A DNA stretch of 33,475 bases from a bacterium HR23 (GCA_002923335.1 BEHZ01000002.1:1-33475), one strand, 5' to 3'; positions 21,937 through 29,776 are shown, counted from the stretch's first letter. Translations and numbers: made by a program. The notes: generated from the letters alone by a model not told the origin.

Positions 21937-21942
21937 AATATA
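21937..21942 (-). promoter_or_regulatory. Probable -10 element for ktrBA
   Basis: TATATT on the minus strand at 21942-21937 would start transcription near 21930, about 23 bases before the GTG of ktrB. The sequence 17 bases upstream (TGCATT) is a poor -35, so activation by a regulator or an imperfect call is possible. Confidence 0.35.
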
Positions 21943-21957
21943 CCAGCCCCTTCCCCT

Positions 21958-22057
21958 TCAATGCACACGGGGGAGCACCTCCCGGGCGAAGCGCCGGACA
22001 TTGGCCACTGCCTCGTCCAGGGTAGCGCCCCGGGGCCCCAACACCAGGTGGTCTACC
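21958..22057 (-). pseudogene. Out-of-frame C-terminus of the LLM oxidoreductase
   Basis: This stretch encodes VDHLVLGPRGATLDEAV followed by a helix ending in REVLPRVH and a TGA at 21958. It is the normal last helix of the luciferase-like family but is one base out of frame with the gene upstream. Its preserved sequence argues that the shift is very recent or is a base-calling slip. Confidence 0.75.
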
Positions 22058-22877
22058 CCGCCTCTCGGTAGGCTAGGACATCCTGGGCGATCTGCTCCGG
22101 CGTCCCCGTGCAGGGGGAGCGCGACGGTGGGAGGGGGTGGTCTGTTACCTCCAGGGTGCCCCGCAGGGAAAGGGTGAACCCCTGGGGCGTCCGCCCCTCC
22201 TGATGTAAGGCGTCCAGGAGGCTGGCACGGGTCTGGGCCACCTCCTGCGGGGTAAGGCGGATGCCGTGCCATCCGTCGCCTAGCCGTGCTGCACGGCGCA
22301 GGGCCGACGCCGAGGTGCCCCCAATCCAGATGGGGATGCTCCCCTGGGCGGGCCGTGGAACCGACCAGATGCCCTTCACCGTGTAGAAGCGCCCTTGAAA
22401 GGTGGTTTCCTGCCCTTTCCAGAGGGCTCGCATGAGGGTGAGGTATTCATCGGTAACCCCCGCACGACGACGGTAGTCGGCCCCCAGGGCAACGAACTCC
22501 TCCTCCATCCATCCGATGCCCGCCCCCAGGATGACCCGCCCTTCGGAGAAGACATCTATGGTGGCCAGGAGTTTGGCGGTGAGGACCGGGTTGCGGTAAG
22601 GGATGATGAGGACACTCACCCCCAGGCGCACCCGCCGGGTAAGACCGGCGGCATAGGCTAGGGTTGCGAGAGGCTCCAGCACCGGCTGGTCCGGGGCGAT
22701 AGGGAAGGCTCCGCCAGCACGGTAAGGGTAGCGGGGGGCACTGCGCGAGGGGAGGACCACATGGTCGCTCACCCAAAGGGAGGAGTAGCCCAAATCCTCC
22801 ACCTCCTGGGCCATGCGCTCCACCAGGGCTTTGCCGGCCAGAGGCCCCAGGTTGGGAATAACAATTCCGAACTCCAT
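22053..22877 (-). CDS. LLM-class F420-dependent oxidoreductase (C-terminus lost by frameshift)
   Basis: A luciferase-like monooxygenase-fold oxidoreductase of the F420-dependent type (TIM barrel). Family motifs are EFGIVIPNLGP at the N-terminus, LWVSDHVVLP, RVRLGVSVLIIPYRNPVLTA, LGAGIGWMEEEF and IPIWIGGTSASALRRAA. Substrate is unknown; it implies that the host can make or take up F420. AAGGAGG about 6 bases before ATG 22877 fixes the start. The frame stops after LAYREAG at 22053, yet the expected C-terminus (VDHLVLGPRGATLDEAVANV) continues in the next frame to 21958. Restoring a fifth G in the run at 22056-22059 would rejoin them. This is either a real frameshift that shortens the protein by about 32 residues or a sequence error in a G run. 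Confidence 0.85.
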   Translation of the reverse strand: MEFGIVIPNLGPLAGKALVERMAQEVEDLGYSSLWVSDHVVLPSRSAPRYPYRAGGAFPIAPDQPVLEPLATLAYAAGLTRRVRLGVSVLIIPYRNPVLTAKLLATIDVFSEGRVILGAGIGWMEEEFVALGADYRRRAGVTDEYLTLMRALWKGQETTFQGRFYTVKGIWSVPRPAQGSIPIWIGGTSASALRRAARLGDGWHGIRLTPQEVAQTRASLLDALHQEGRTPQGFTLSLRGTLEVTDHPLPPSRSPCTGTPEQIAQDVLAYREAG

Positions 22878-22995
22878 AGTGCCCTCCTTGTGTGTCCTGG
22901 TTACTTTACCACAAGGGCAGGGAATGCGCCCAGCCCATCTCCACCTTTACACCAGCGCCCTTTCGCCGTAGGATAGGGGGGAGGGGGTGGTCTGT

Positions 22996-23346
22996 ATGCT
23001 GAAAGGGCGCCTGGAAGAGGAGTTGGAGGAAATTCTGCGCAAGGCAGAGATACGCCATCGTCTCAAGGCGCGGCGGGCGTGGCGGTGGCCTCGGGTGAGC
23101 CTCCGCCTTTCGCCCGGGTTTTTGCTGGTGGCCGGGGTGGTGGTGCTGTTGCTGGCCTTGGTGGCTCCTCGCCCCCTGACCGGTTGGCGGGTGTGGCTTT
23201 TCTGGGGCGGGCTGGGCCTTTTGGTGTTGGCGTATGGGGTGTATTGGCGTGGTCAGAGGCCGAAGGTGGAGAAACGCTGGCGGGGACGTCCCATTGATAC
23301 CCCTCCGGGTCGGTGGGAGCGCCGGCGCTGGCGGTTCCGCCGATAG
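22996..23346 (+). CDS. Small two-helix membrane protein, function unknown
   Basis: A 116-residue protein with a charged amphipathic N-terminus (GRLEEELEEILRKAEIRHRL), two transmembrane helices (about residues 37-60 and 68-84: GFLLVAGVVVLLLALVAP and WLFWGGLGLLVLAYGVYW) and a very basic C-terminal tail. The tail ends in Arg/Trp-rich sequence and would be cytoplasmic by the positive-inside rule. No family was recognised. ATG 22996 is preferred over GTG 22987 because a GGAGGGGG stretch lies at suitable distance. It is divergent from the oxidoreductase gene and followed by a strong terminator, so it is probably a single-gene transcript. Confidence 0.65.
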   Translation: MLKGRLEEELEEILRKAEIRHRLKARRAWRWPRVSLRLSPGFLLVAGVVVLLLALVAPRPLTGWRVWLFWGGLGLLVLAYGVYWRGQRPKVEKRWRGRPIDTPPGRWERRRWRFRR

Positions 23347-23376
23347 CCCCCCATCTAGCGGTGCAGGTTGTTCTCT

Positions 23377-23412
23377 GCCCCAGGGTATTGCCCTGGGGCA
23401 CTTTCTCTTTTC
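23377..23412 (+). terminator. Rho-independent terminator
   Basis: A perfect 9-bp stem (GCCCCAGGG 23377-23385 with CCCTGGGGC 23391-23399, loop TATTG) is followed by ACTTTCTCTTTT. It ends the small membrane protein transcript and separates it from clpC. Confidence 0.85.
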
Positions 23413-23454
23413 CGACGCCTTTGGGTATCCTGGAATTGATGGGGAGGTGAGAGG

Positions 23455-25911
23455 ATGGTCTTCCGTGCCGATGAGTTTACCGAACAGGCCCGGGAGGTTC
23501 TAACCAACTCCCAGGAACTGGTGCGCCGTTACCGCCATCCCCAGTGGGATGTGGAGCACGTGCTCCTGGCCCTGCTGGAGATGGAGGAAGGGGTGGCCCG
23601 TGAGGTGTTGGCCGAACTGGGGGTGGATGTGGGTGCTCTGCGGTCCCGTGTCGCCCAGGCCCTGGAGCGTGCCCCCCGCCTGGCCTACGAGCCGACCCAA
23701 ATCTACCAGACCCCTCGCATCGTCCGCCTCCTGGAGAACGCCCGTGCCGAGGCCCAGCGCCTCCAGGATGAATACATCGGGGCAGAGCACTTACTCATAG
23801 CCATTACCCGAGAACCTACGGGTGAAGCCCCCCACATCCTGCAGGAGTTTGGTGTAGACCAGGAGCGCATCTACCAGGCTTTGGACAAGGTGCGGGGTGG
23901 GCAGAGGGTTACCAGCCCCACCGCCGAATCCCGCTACCGTGCCCTGGAGAAATACAGCGTGGATCTTACTGCCCTGGCCCGCCAGGGCAAACTGGACCCC
24001 GTGGTAGGCAGAGATGAGGAGATCAAGCAGGTCATGCAGACCCTCTCGCGGCGCACCAAGAACAACCCTGTGCTCATTGGCGGGGCAGGCGTGGGCAAAA
24101 CCGCCATCGTGGAGGGACTGGCTCAGCGCATCGTGGCGGGTGATGTGCCCGAGCCTTTGAAAAACCGCCGTGTCCTGGCCCTGGACATGGGGGCCCTAGT
24201 GGCCGGGTCCAAGTTCCGGGGGGAGTTTGAGGAGCGCCTGAAGGCTGTCCTAGATGAGGTGAGGCGGGCCAAGGGCGAAGTCATCCTTTTTATTGACGAA
24301 ATCCATACCGTTGTGGGGGCCGGCGCTGCCGAGGGGGCCATTGACGCCTCTAACCTGATGAAGCCGGCTCTGGCACGAGGCGAACTCCAGTGCATCGGCG
24401 CCACCACGCCCGACGACTACCGGAAGACGATAGAGAAAGACCCCGCCCTGGAGCGGCGTTTCCACCCCGTCTGGGTGGAGGAGCCTTCGGAGGAGGTGGC
24501 CCTGGCCATGCTCCGTGCCCTGCGCCCCCGCTATGAGGCCCACCACAAGGTGAAGATAGACGACTCGGCTCTGGAGGCGGCGGTGCGCCTGAGCAAGCGC
24601 TACATCACCCAGCGCCACCTCCCCGACAAGGCGGTGGACCTGATTGATGAAGCCGCTGCCCGCCTGCGTTTGGAGATGGCCTCCATGCCCTCCGACCTGA
24701 AAGGCATGGAGGAGCGGATTCAGCACCTGCAGCGGGAGGAGGAATCCGCCGCCGAGCGGGCGGACTACGAGCAGGCGGCACGCCTGCGGGCGGAGCGCCT
24801 GCGTCTGGAGCGGGAGTTTTCTGCCCAGCGGGACGCGTGGCTCCGCAACCGTAAGATAGACGATGTGGTGGACGCCGAGGACATCGCCCAACTGGTCTCC
24901 CGGTGGACGGGCATCCCCGTGGCTCGCCTCTTGGAGACCGAGGCGGAGAAACTCTTGCATATGGAGGAGCGCCTCCACGCCCGCATCATCAACCAGGATC
25001 AGGCGGTGCGGGCGGTCTCCGAAGCCATTCGCCGTGCCCGTGCCGGCCTGAAGGACCCCCGCCGGCCCATCGCCTCCTTCATCTTCCTGGGGCCTACCGG
25101 CGTGGGTAAAACGGAACTGGCCAAAGCCCTGGCTGCTTTCCTCTTTGACAGCGAGGATGCCCTGGTGCGCATCGACATGTCCGAGTATATGGAGAAGCAT
25201 ACTGTCTCCCGCCTTATCGGCGCACCGCCGGGCTATGTGGGCTATGAAGAGGGGGGGCAACTCACCGAGGCGGTTCGGCGACGCCCCTTCCGGGTCATCC
25301 TTTTTGATGAGATAGAGAAGGCCCACCCCGATGTGTGGAACATCCTCTTGCAGGTGCTGGACGATGGGCGGCTCACCGATGGCCAGGGGCGCACCGTGGA
25401 CTTCCGCAACACCGTTATCATCATGACCTCCAACCTGGGCACCTCCTCCTTCGGACGCCCTGCCAGCATCGGCTTCCGCACCGCCCAGGAGGCCCAAGAG
25501 GAGCGGGAGCGCTTGCGCAAGTCGGTAGAGGAGGCCCTGAAGAAGACCTTCCGCCCGGAGTTTCTCAACCGCATCGACGAGGTCATCGTCTTTGAGCCTC
25601 TCACCAAGGAGCACCTCCTGCAGATCGTTGACCTGCTGGTGGCCCAGGTGCAGGCCCGCTTGCAGGAGAGGCGCATTGCCTTGCGCCTTACTCCCCTGGC
25701 GCGCCAGTGGCTGGCCCAAGAGGGTTTTGACCCGCTCTATGGTGCCCGTCCTCTGCGCAGGGCCATCCAGCGCTATCTGGAGAACCCCCTGGCCGGACAG
25801 GTGTTGGCAGGCAAGGTGCGGGAGGGCGACGAGGTAGAGGTAGATGTGGCTCCCGACGGCAAAGGGCTCGCCTTTCAGGTGCTCCAGCCGGCCGGCCAGG
25901 CGCGTTTGTAG
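23455..25911 (+). CDS. clpC: ATP-dependent Clp protease ATP-binding subunit ClpC
   Basis: Hsp100 AAA+ unfoldase that feeds substrates to the ClpP peptidase, 818 aa. An N-terminal double Clp repeat spans residues 1-145. AAA-1 has Walker A GGAGVGKT at 209-216 and Walker B VILFIDEIH; a short M-domain/UVR-like coiled segment lies near 420-450 (ADYEQAARLRAERLRLE). AAA-2 has GPTGVGKT near 546 and Walker B VILFDEIEKAH. The short middle domain and the IGF tripeptide (PASIGFRT), a ClpP-docking loop, separate it from ClpB. GGAGG lies 7 bases before ATG 23455. No CIRCE or CtsR-like operator could be confirmed in the short upstream region, and ClpP is not in the window. Confidence 0.93.
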   Translation: MVFRADEFTEQAREVLTNSQELVRRYRHPQWDVEHVLLALLEMEEGVAREVLAELGVDVGALRSRVAQALERAPRLAYEPTQIYQTPRIVRLLENARAEAQRLQDEYIGAEHLLIAITREPTGEAPHILQEFGVDQERIYQALDKVRGGQRVTSPTAESRYRALEKYSVDLTALARQGKLDPVVGRDEEIKQVMQTLSRRTKNNPVLIGGAGVGKTAIVEGLAQRIVAGDVPEPLKNRRVLALDMGALVAGSKFRGEFEERLKAVLDEVRRAKGEVILFIDEIHTVVGAGAAEGAIDASNLMKPALARGELQCIGATTPDDYRKTIEKDPALERRFHPVWVEEPSEEVALAMLRALRPRYEAHHKVKIDDSALEAAVRLSKRYITQRHLPDKAVDLIDEAAARLRLEMASMPSDLKGMEERIQHLQREEESAAERADYEQAARLRAERLRLEREFSAQRDAWLRNRKIDDVVDAEDIAQLVSRWTGIPVARLLETEAEKLLHMEERLHARIINQDQAVRAVSEAIRRARAGLKDPRRPIASFIFLGPTGVGKTELAKALAAFLFDSEDALVRIDMSEYMEKHTVSRLIGAPPGYVGYEEGGQLTEAVRRRPFRVILFDEIEKAHPDVWNILLQVLDDGRLTDGQGRTVDFRNTVIIMTSNLGTSSFGRPASIGFRTAQEAQEERERLRKSVEEALKKTFRPEFLNRIDEVIVFEPLTKEHLLQIVDLLVAQVQARLQERRIALRLTPLARQWLAQEGFDPLYGARPLRRAIQRYLENPLAGQVLAGKVREGDEVEVDVAPDGKGLAFQVLQPAGQARL

Positions 25912-25940
25912 CCTCCATACCCAGCCCCCTTCCCTTTGGC

Positions 25941-25946
25941 TATAAT
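25941..25946 (+). promoter_or_regulatory. -10 element for the winged-helix protein gene
   Basis: A perfect TATAAT 29 bases after the clpC stop. Transcription would start near 25953, which excludes the more upstream TTG start at 25936 and favours GTG 25975. The -35 region is poor. Confidence 0.5.
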
Positions 25947-25974
25947 CTCAGCGGAGTTTGGGACGGGGGTTGAG

Positions 25975-26694
25975 GTGTTTCCTGACCGTCAGCGTATCGC
26001 CGCCGGCCTCCTGCAGGAGTTGAAGGAGTTGGGGGAGGCGGAGCCGCGTCTCCTCTATCGGCGGGTCGCCCGCTACTTCCCCCAACTGACCAACGAGGAC
26101 CTCTCCGCCCGCTCCCGGGACGGCCGGAGCGTGTGGAGGCGTCGGGTGCAGGACGCCAAGGCCCTGCTGATGGCCCGGGGCGAAGTGGAGAATCGGGGAC
26201 GGCGCTGGGCCATTACCGAGAAGGGGCGTCGGCGGGCCGAGGCGGAGGAGATGCCCATCCAACTGGTGCTCTCCGCCCTGCAGGAAGAGGGGCCAGCCCC
26301 TTCCCACGAGGAGTTGCAGAGGATGCTGGCCGAGATCGGGCGCTTGCTGGGAAAGCACGCCGAAGTGGAGGCCCAGCGCTACGATGTGGCGTGGAAAGAG
26401 AGCCCTCACGCCCCCCGCTACAGCCATGTCTTTGAGGTGCAGGTGCACGGACGGCTGGAGAGCGCTCTGGCTAAACTGAAGCAGGCCCACGACGCCCAGC
26501 GCTCCCGCCCTTTCCTGGTGATGGCGGATACACGGGGGGTGTGGCAGGTGCAGGAGGCCTTGGCTCCCTACCTGGCCGGGCCGTTCCACGAAATCGCCAG
26601 CGTAACTCAAGTCCTCACCGCCGAGGAGGTGGTGCGTCTCTACCGTGCCCTCTCCTCTGTGGCCGCCCTTCTGAAGCGTCTGCAGGACGGCTAA
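25975..26694 (+). CDS. Winged-helix protein with restriction-endonuclease-like C-terminal domain, unknown function
   Basis: A 239-residue protein. Residues about 5-90 look like an Mrr-N-type winged helix: an arrangement of helices, then SVWRRRVQDAKALLMARGEV followed by WAITEKGRRRAE. The C-terminal half resembles a PD-(D/E)XK fold: YDVAWKES, then SHVFEVQVHG (Asp ... Glu-x-Gln), ALAKLKQAHDA and RPFLVMADTRGV. Lys of the usual ExK is Gln, which occurs in some active members but also in inactive ones. GTG 25975 is chosen because GGGGG lies about 5 bases upstream and a perfect TATAAT at 25941 sits inside the longer frame starting at 25936. It may have a DNA-binding or DNA-end-processing role; this is inference only. 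Confidence 0.6.
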   Translation: MFPDRQRIAAGLLQELKELGEAEPRLLYRRVARYFPQLTNEDLSARSRDGRSVWRRRVQDAKALLMARGEVENRGRRWAITEKGRRRAEAEEMPIQLVLSALQEEGPAPSHEELQRMLAEIGRLLGKHAEVEAQRYDVAWKESPHAPRYSHVFEVQVHGRLESALAKLKQAHDAQRSRPFLVMADTRGVWQVQEALAPYLAGPFHEIASVTQVLTAEEVVRLYRALSSVAALLKRLQDG

Positions 26695-26788
26695 AAGGCG
26701 CTAGGCATCGTTCGCCGTCCCGTGCTAGCATGCACCCCAGGGTGTCTGCCAAGACGGCACGCCTGAGCATACCAACGAGGAGGCTCCG

Positions 26789-27559
26789 GTGCGTCCCAAC
26801 AAGGTGAAGGCCCTGTGGAAGCAAGGGAAACCCGCCATCTGCCTGTGGTTGGCCAGCGGAGACCCCTTCATCGCCGAGATCTTCGCCCATTCTGGCGTGG
26901 ATGCGGTAGTGGTGGACATGCAACACGGCATCGCTATTACCCCGGATAGGGCGGTGGAGTGCCTGCGGGCCATCTCCTCCTCTGATGCGGTGCCCATCGT
27001 GCGGGTGCCCTGGAACGACCCCGCCTACATTCAATATGTATTGGACGCCGGCGCTTACGGCGTTATCGTGCCCCTGGTGAACAGTTACGAGGACGCTGCC
27101 AAGGCGGGGGGGGCATGCCGTTATCCTCCCTTGGGGTATCGGAGCGTCGGCCCTAACCGTGCCCGCTTTTACGGGGGGAGCGACTACTTCCAGCACGCCA
27201 ACGAGGAGATCATCTGCCTGGTGATGATTGAGGATATCAAGGCCATCCCTCGCCTGGAGGAGATTGTGCAGGCGCCGGGGGTAGACGGTCTCTATATTGG
27301 CCCTTCGGACCTGGCGGTGAGCATGGGGTTGGGGCCAGGCTCGGACCAGCCCGACCCTCGTCACCAGGAGGCGTGCCGACGGGTGCTAGAGGTGGCCGGT
27401 GCCCACGGGAAGGTGGCGGGGCGCCACGCCTACGCCGGGGAGGAGGCGGCCAGGTATCTGGCTCAAGGTTTCCTCTTCTGCCCGGTGGGGAACGATGTGC
27501 GTTTCATTGAGGTGGGGGCACGGGAGGCGGTGAAGGCGGTGGCCGGGGTGCGCCGCTAA
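26789..27559 (+). CDS. HpcH/HpaI family aldolase
   Basis: A class II pyruvate-type aldolase of the HpcH/HpaI family (related to 2,4-dihydroxyhept-2-ene-1,7-dioate aldolase and citrate lyase beta), a TIM barrel with divalent metal. Motifs are VDAVVVDMQHG near the N-terminus, PIVRVPWND, ICLVMIEDIKAI with the metal-ligand Glu, and LYIGPSDLAVSMG with the metal-ligand Asp. Length 256 aa is typical. A GTG start at 26789 has GAGGAGG about 6 bases upstream. The true donor and acceptor aldehyde are not predictable. It converges with the prepilin peptidase gene with only 9 bases between stops. Confidence 0.9.
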   Translation: MRPNKVKALWKQGKPAICLWLASGDPFIAEIFAHSGVDAVVVDMQHGIAITPDRAVECLRAISSSDAVPIVRVPWNDPAYIQYVLDAGAYGVIVPLVNSYEDAAKAGGACRYPPLGYRSVGPNRARFYGGSDYFQHANEEIICLVMIEDIKAIPRLEEIVQAPGVDGLYIGPSDLAVSMGLGPGSDQPDPRHQEACRRVLEVAGAHGKVAGRHAYAGEEAARYLAQGFLFCPVGNDVRFIEVGAREAVKAVAGVRR

Positions 27560-27568
27560 CCGGGGGTC

Positions 27569-28351
27569 TTACCCGGCCCCCCACAGTAGGGTCAGATAGG
27601 TTCGCAGGACGTCTTCCCCCCAGAAGAGGGCAACAACAGCGCCCCCCACAAGAAACGGGCCATAGGGGAGGGTGTCCTGCAGACCTTTTCGGCGTAGCGC
27701 CAGGAGGGTCAGCGCCCCTATTCCCCCGCCCACAAAGGCGACCCCCAGGGCCACCAGGCTCATGGGGAAGCCCAGCATAGCCCCTATGAGGGTGGCCAGT
27801 TTTACATCGCCTGCCCCCATCCGCCCCCTGGCCAGAAGGTAAACCATGAGGAATACCCCCAGGGCGCTGCCGGCGCCTGCCAGGGCGTTCAGGTAGGATG
27901 ATGGCCCCAGCCAGTGGGAGCCGGGCGGTGCCAAGGGGGCCAGGGCGAGAACCAAAGGCAGGGCAGGGTAGACCAGGCGGTTGGGGATAAGGGTGCGCTC
28001 TATGTCGCACACCAGGGCAACGGCCAGGATACAAAGGAAGGCCAGAATGACCAGGGTCTCAAATGTTGCTCCCAGGTGCCAGACTGTTAGGGCGAAAACC
28101 GGAGGGGTGAGGGTTTCAACTGCCACGGGGCGCCAGGGGAAGGGAAAGTTGCACAGGCGACCATGCGCCCACACTCCGAACACGGGGATGCGGTGGCCGA
28201 GGGCCACTTCTCGGTGGCACCTTGGGCACACCGCCCATGGTGCGAGTAGACCCCTCCCCTCACGGGGGAGCCGGTCCATCGCCCGGTTGAGCAAAGGGCC
28301 AAGCAGGAGGCCGGCCAGCCCCCCGCCGATAGCCCAGGGTAGAGACACCAT
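27569..28351 (-). CDS. Prepilin peptidase (A24 aspartic protease, PilD/GspO-like)
   Basis: Membrane aspartic protease that removes the leader from type IV pilin-like or archaellin-like precursors, 260 aa. The N-terminal GGLAGLLLGPLLNRAMDRLP matches the family start. Both catalytic Asp motifs are present: ALVCDIERTLIPN and the GxGD motif RMGAGDVKL. The cytoplasmic zinc loop is atypical: CPRCHRE gives one CxxC pair, but the second pair is reduced to a single Cys in GRLCNFPF. Several hydrophobic helices follow. ATG 28351 is chosen from the family N-terminus. Located 1.8 kb from an archaellin gene, it is a good candidate for archaellin processing, though pilins encoded elsewhere could be its targets. 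Confidence 0.9.
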   Translation of the reverse strand: MVSLPWAIGGGLAGLLLGPLLNRAMDRLPREGRGLLAPWAVCPRCHREVALGHRIPVFGVWAHGRLCNFPFPWRPVAVETLTPPVFALTVWHLGATFETLVILAFLCILAVALVCDIERTLIPNRLVYPALPLVLALAPLAPPGSHWLGPSSYLNALAGAGSALGVFLMVYLLARGRMGAGDVKLATLIGAMLGFPMSLVALGVAFVGGGIGALTLLALRRKGLQDTLPYGPFLVGGAVVALFWGEDVLRTYLTLLWGAG

Positions 28352-28459
28352 AAGGCCCCCGTTCCGCCTTGCGTTGAGGCGAGTGCTCTATTAGAATAGA
28401 GGTAACACAAGGCCCGGTGGCGCTGTCCTACCAAAACGCTTCCCACCGGGCCGGAGGGT

Positions 28460-28768
28460 GTGGTGCTGATGCTCTTCGCCTCGGCGGGCACCTACCGCCG
28501 TGAGGCGGTTTTGAAGGTTGCCTTTGTGGCCCTGGGTTTTCTTGACCTCCTCCTTACCCTTTATGCCTTCTCCCAGGGTTTTGTGGAGTTGAACCCCTTC
28601 ATCCGTGCCCTGCTGGAGCGCCCCTGGGGCCTGGCGATGGTCAAGGGCGTCCTGCCCCTGGCTATCGCTTGGCTGGTGCCGGGGAGGTTGTTGGTGCCCT
28701 CTATCCTGGCGTTGGTGGCGGTCAATGGCTGGAACCTCGCCCAGTTGGTAGGGGGAGGTGGGGTTTAG
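28460..28768 (+). CDS. Small membrane protein, DUF5658-like
   Basis: A protein of about 100 residues with three hydrophobic segments: VAFVALGFLDLLLTLYAF, then LAMVKGVLPLAIAWLVP and LLVPSILALVAVNGWNLA. The pattern LDLLLTLYAFSQGFVELNPF is characteristic of the DUF5658 family, in which a helix with Asp is followed by an ELNP turn; the function is unknown. GTG 28460, GTG 28463 and ATG 28469 are all possible starts after GGAGGG. It is divergent from the prepilin peptidase gene and its 3' end overlaps the convergent regulator gene by 47 bases. Confidence 0.65.
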   Translation: MVLMLFASAGTYRREAVLKVAFVALGFLDLLLTLYAFSQGFVELNPFIRALLERPWGLAMVKGVLPLAIAWLVPGRLLVPSILALVAVNGWNLAQLVGGGGV

Positions 28769-29495
28769 GGGCGGTGCCGGGCTGGCTTTCGCTTTCCGGC
28801 AGCTCAGGGACAATCCCCTTCGCCCGCAGATACATCATCACCGCGTAGACCCGTGGGTGCATATTCTCCGGGCACTCCCCCAGTTTGTTGTAGATGCTGT
28901 TGATGTGGCGCTCCACCGTCTTGGGGTCCAAGTAGAGGGCCTGGGCGATGCTGTCGTTCCGGTAGCCCCTGGCCATATAACTGAGCACCTCCTGTTCCCT
29001 AGGGGAGAGGTCGCTCAGGAAGGTGGCAGTCGCTTCTGCGCTGATAAGGCCCTCCATCACCAAGGGGTCCACGATAATGCGCCCCTCGGCCACCGAGCAC
29101 ACCACCTGAGAGAGTTGCTCCACCGAGTCCACGGTATGCTTGAGCAAGTAGGCGCACCCGGAGGAGACAGAGCGGGCGAACTCCCGTAGGGCTTTGAGGC
29201 CCTTGCTGTCGTAGGAGGCGGAGAGGAGGACGATGGCCACATCCGGGGCGTTCTGGCGCACCGTCTCCAGTTTGTGGACAACGGCGGGCTGGAGGACCTT
29301 GGTGCCCAATAGGAGGACGTCGGGCTTGAGGGCGCTAATGCCCGATACCAGCGCCTGGCTTCCGGTATCGTCGGCAACCTTGCAGAGGTCAATGCGAGGG
29401 TGGGAGGCGAAGAACCCCTGGAAAGCATCTCGGAAGATCTGTTGCTCCTCGGCGATGTAGAGGCGGATTTTTCGGCTCTTGCTATACATGGCCAT
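28722..29495 (-). CDS. LuxR/NarL-type regulator with degenerate receiver, paralogue of the gene at 14613
   Basis: A 257-residue regulator with a receiver-like domain and C-terminal LuxR helix-turn-helix (LSPREQEVLSYMARGYRNDS, KTVERHINSIYNKLG). As in its paralogue, the acidic pair is EE (YIAEEQ) and the phosphoacceptor Asp is Gly (PDVLLLGTK); unlike it, the switch Ser (VLLSASYD) and the Lys (YLLKHT) are kept. ATG 29495 or ATG 29489 fit the domain start; the upstream frame to 29648 is not conserved in character. It lies between the prepilin peptidase and the archaellin gene, so regulation of the filament locus is plausible. There is no kinase beside it. It overlaps the DUF5658-like gene tail to tail by 47 bases. 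Confidence 0.85.
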   Translation of the reverse strand: MAMYSKSRKIRLYIAEEQQIFRDAFQGFFASHPRIDLCKVADDTGSQALVSGISALKPDVLLLGTKVLQPAVVHKLETVRQNAPDVAIVLLSASYDSKGLKALREFARSVSSGCAYLLKHTVDSVEQLSQVVCSVAEGRIIVDPLVMEGLISAEATATFLSDLSPREQEVLSYMARGYRNDSIAQALYLDPKTVERHINSIYNKLGECPENMHPRVYAVMMYLRAKGIVPELPESESQPGTAPKPHLPLPTGRGSSH

Positions 29496-29760
29496 CACCC
29501 GCTTGTCAGTTGCTACTCCAAGTGTGGCACCCCCCGGGTGCTGGGGGTAACGGGGAAAACCTGCCCAGCCTGTGGCGTCTTCCCTCAAAGCCTCTGGGGG
29601 ATTCGGCTGAGGGGAACCCCCCAGTTGAATAGGGTCTTTTCCCCGCATGCCCGTCCTCCTTTATGCGCGGCCCGCTAGAGGAGACCCGAACCGTGTCGTC
29701 TCACTGCCGCACATTGTTTCCATAATGGCTTTACGGTCAAGTCCTCTCTTCGTGGTGTGT

Positions 29761-29776
29761 CGCCACAAGTGTGGCG
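29761..29776. promoter_or_regulatory. 16-base dyad, candidate regulator binding site
   Basis: CGCCACA at 29761-29767 and TGTGGCG at 29770-29776 form a perfect inverted repeat with a 2-base centre, too tight for an RNA hairpin but good for a dimeric DNA-binding protein. The half containing CAAGTGTGGC is repeated at 29519-29528 just upstream of the regulator start. Confidence 0.35.
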
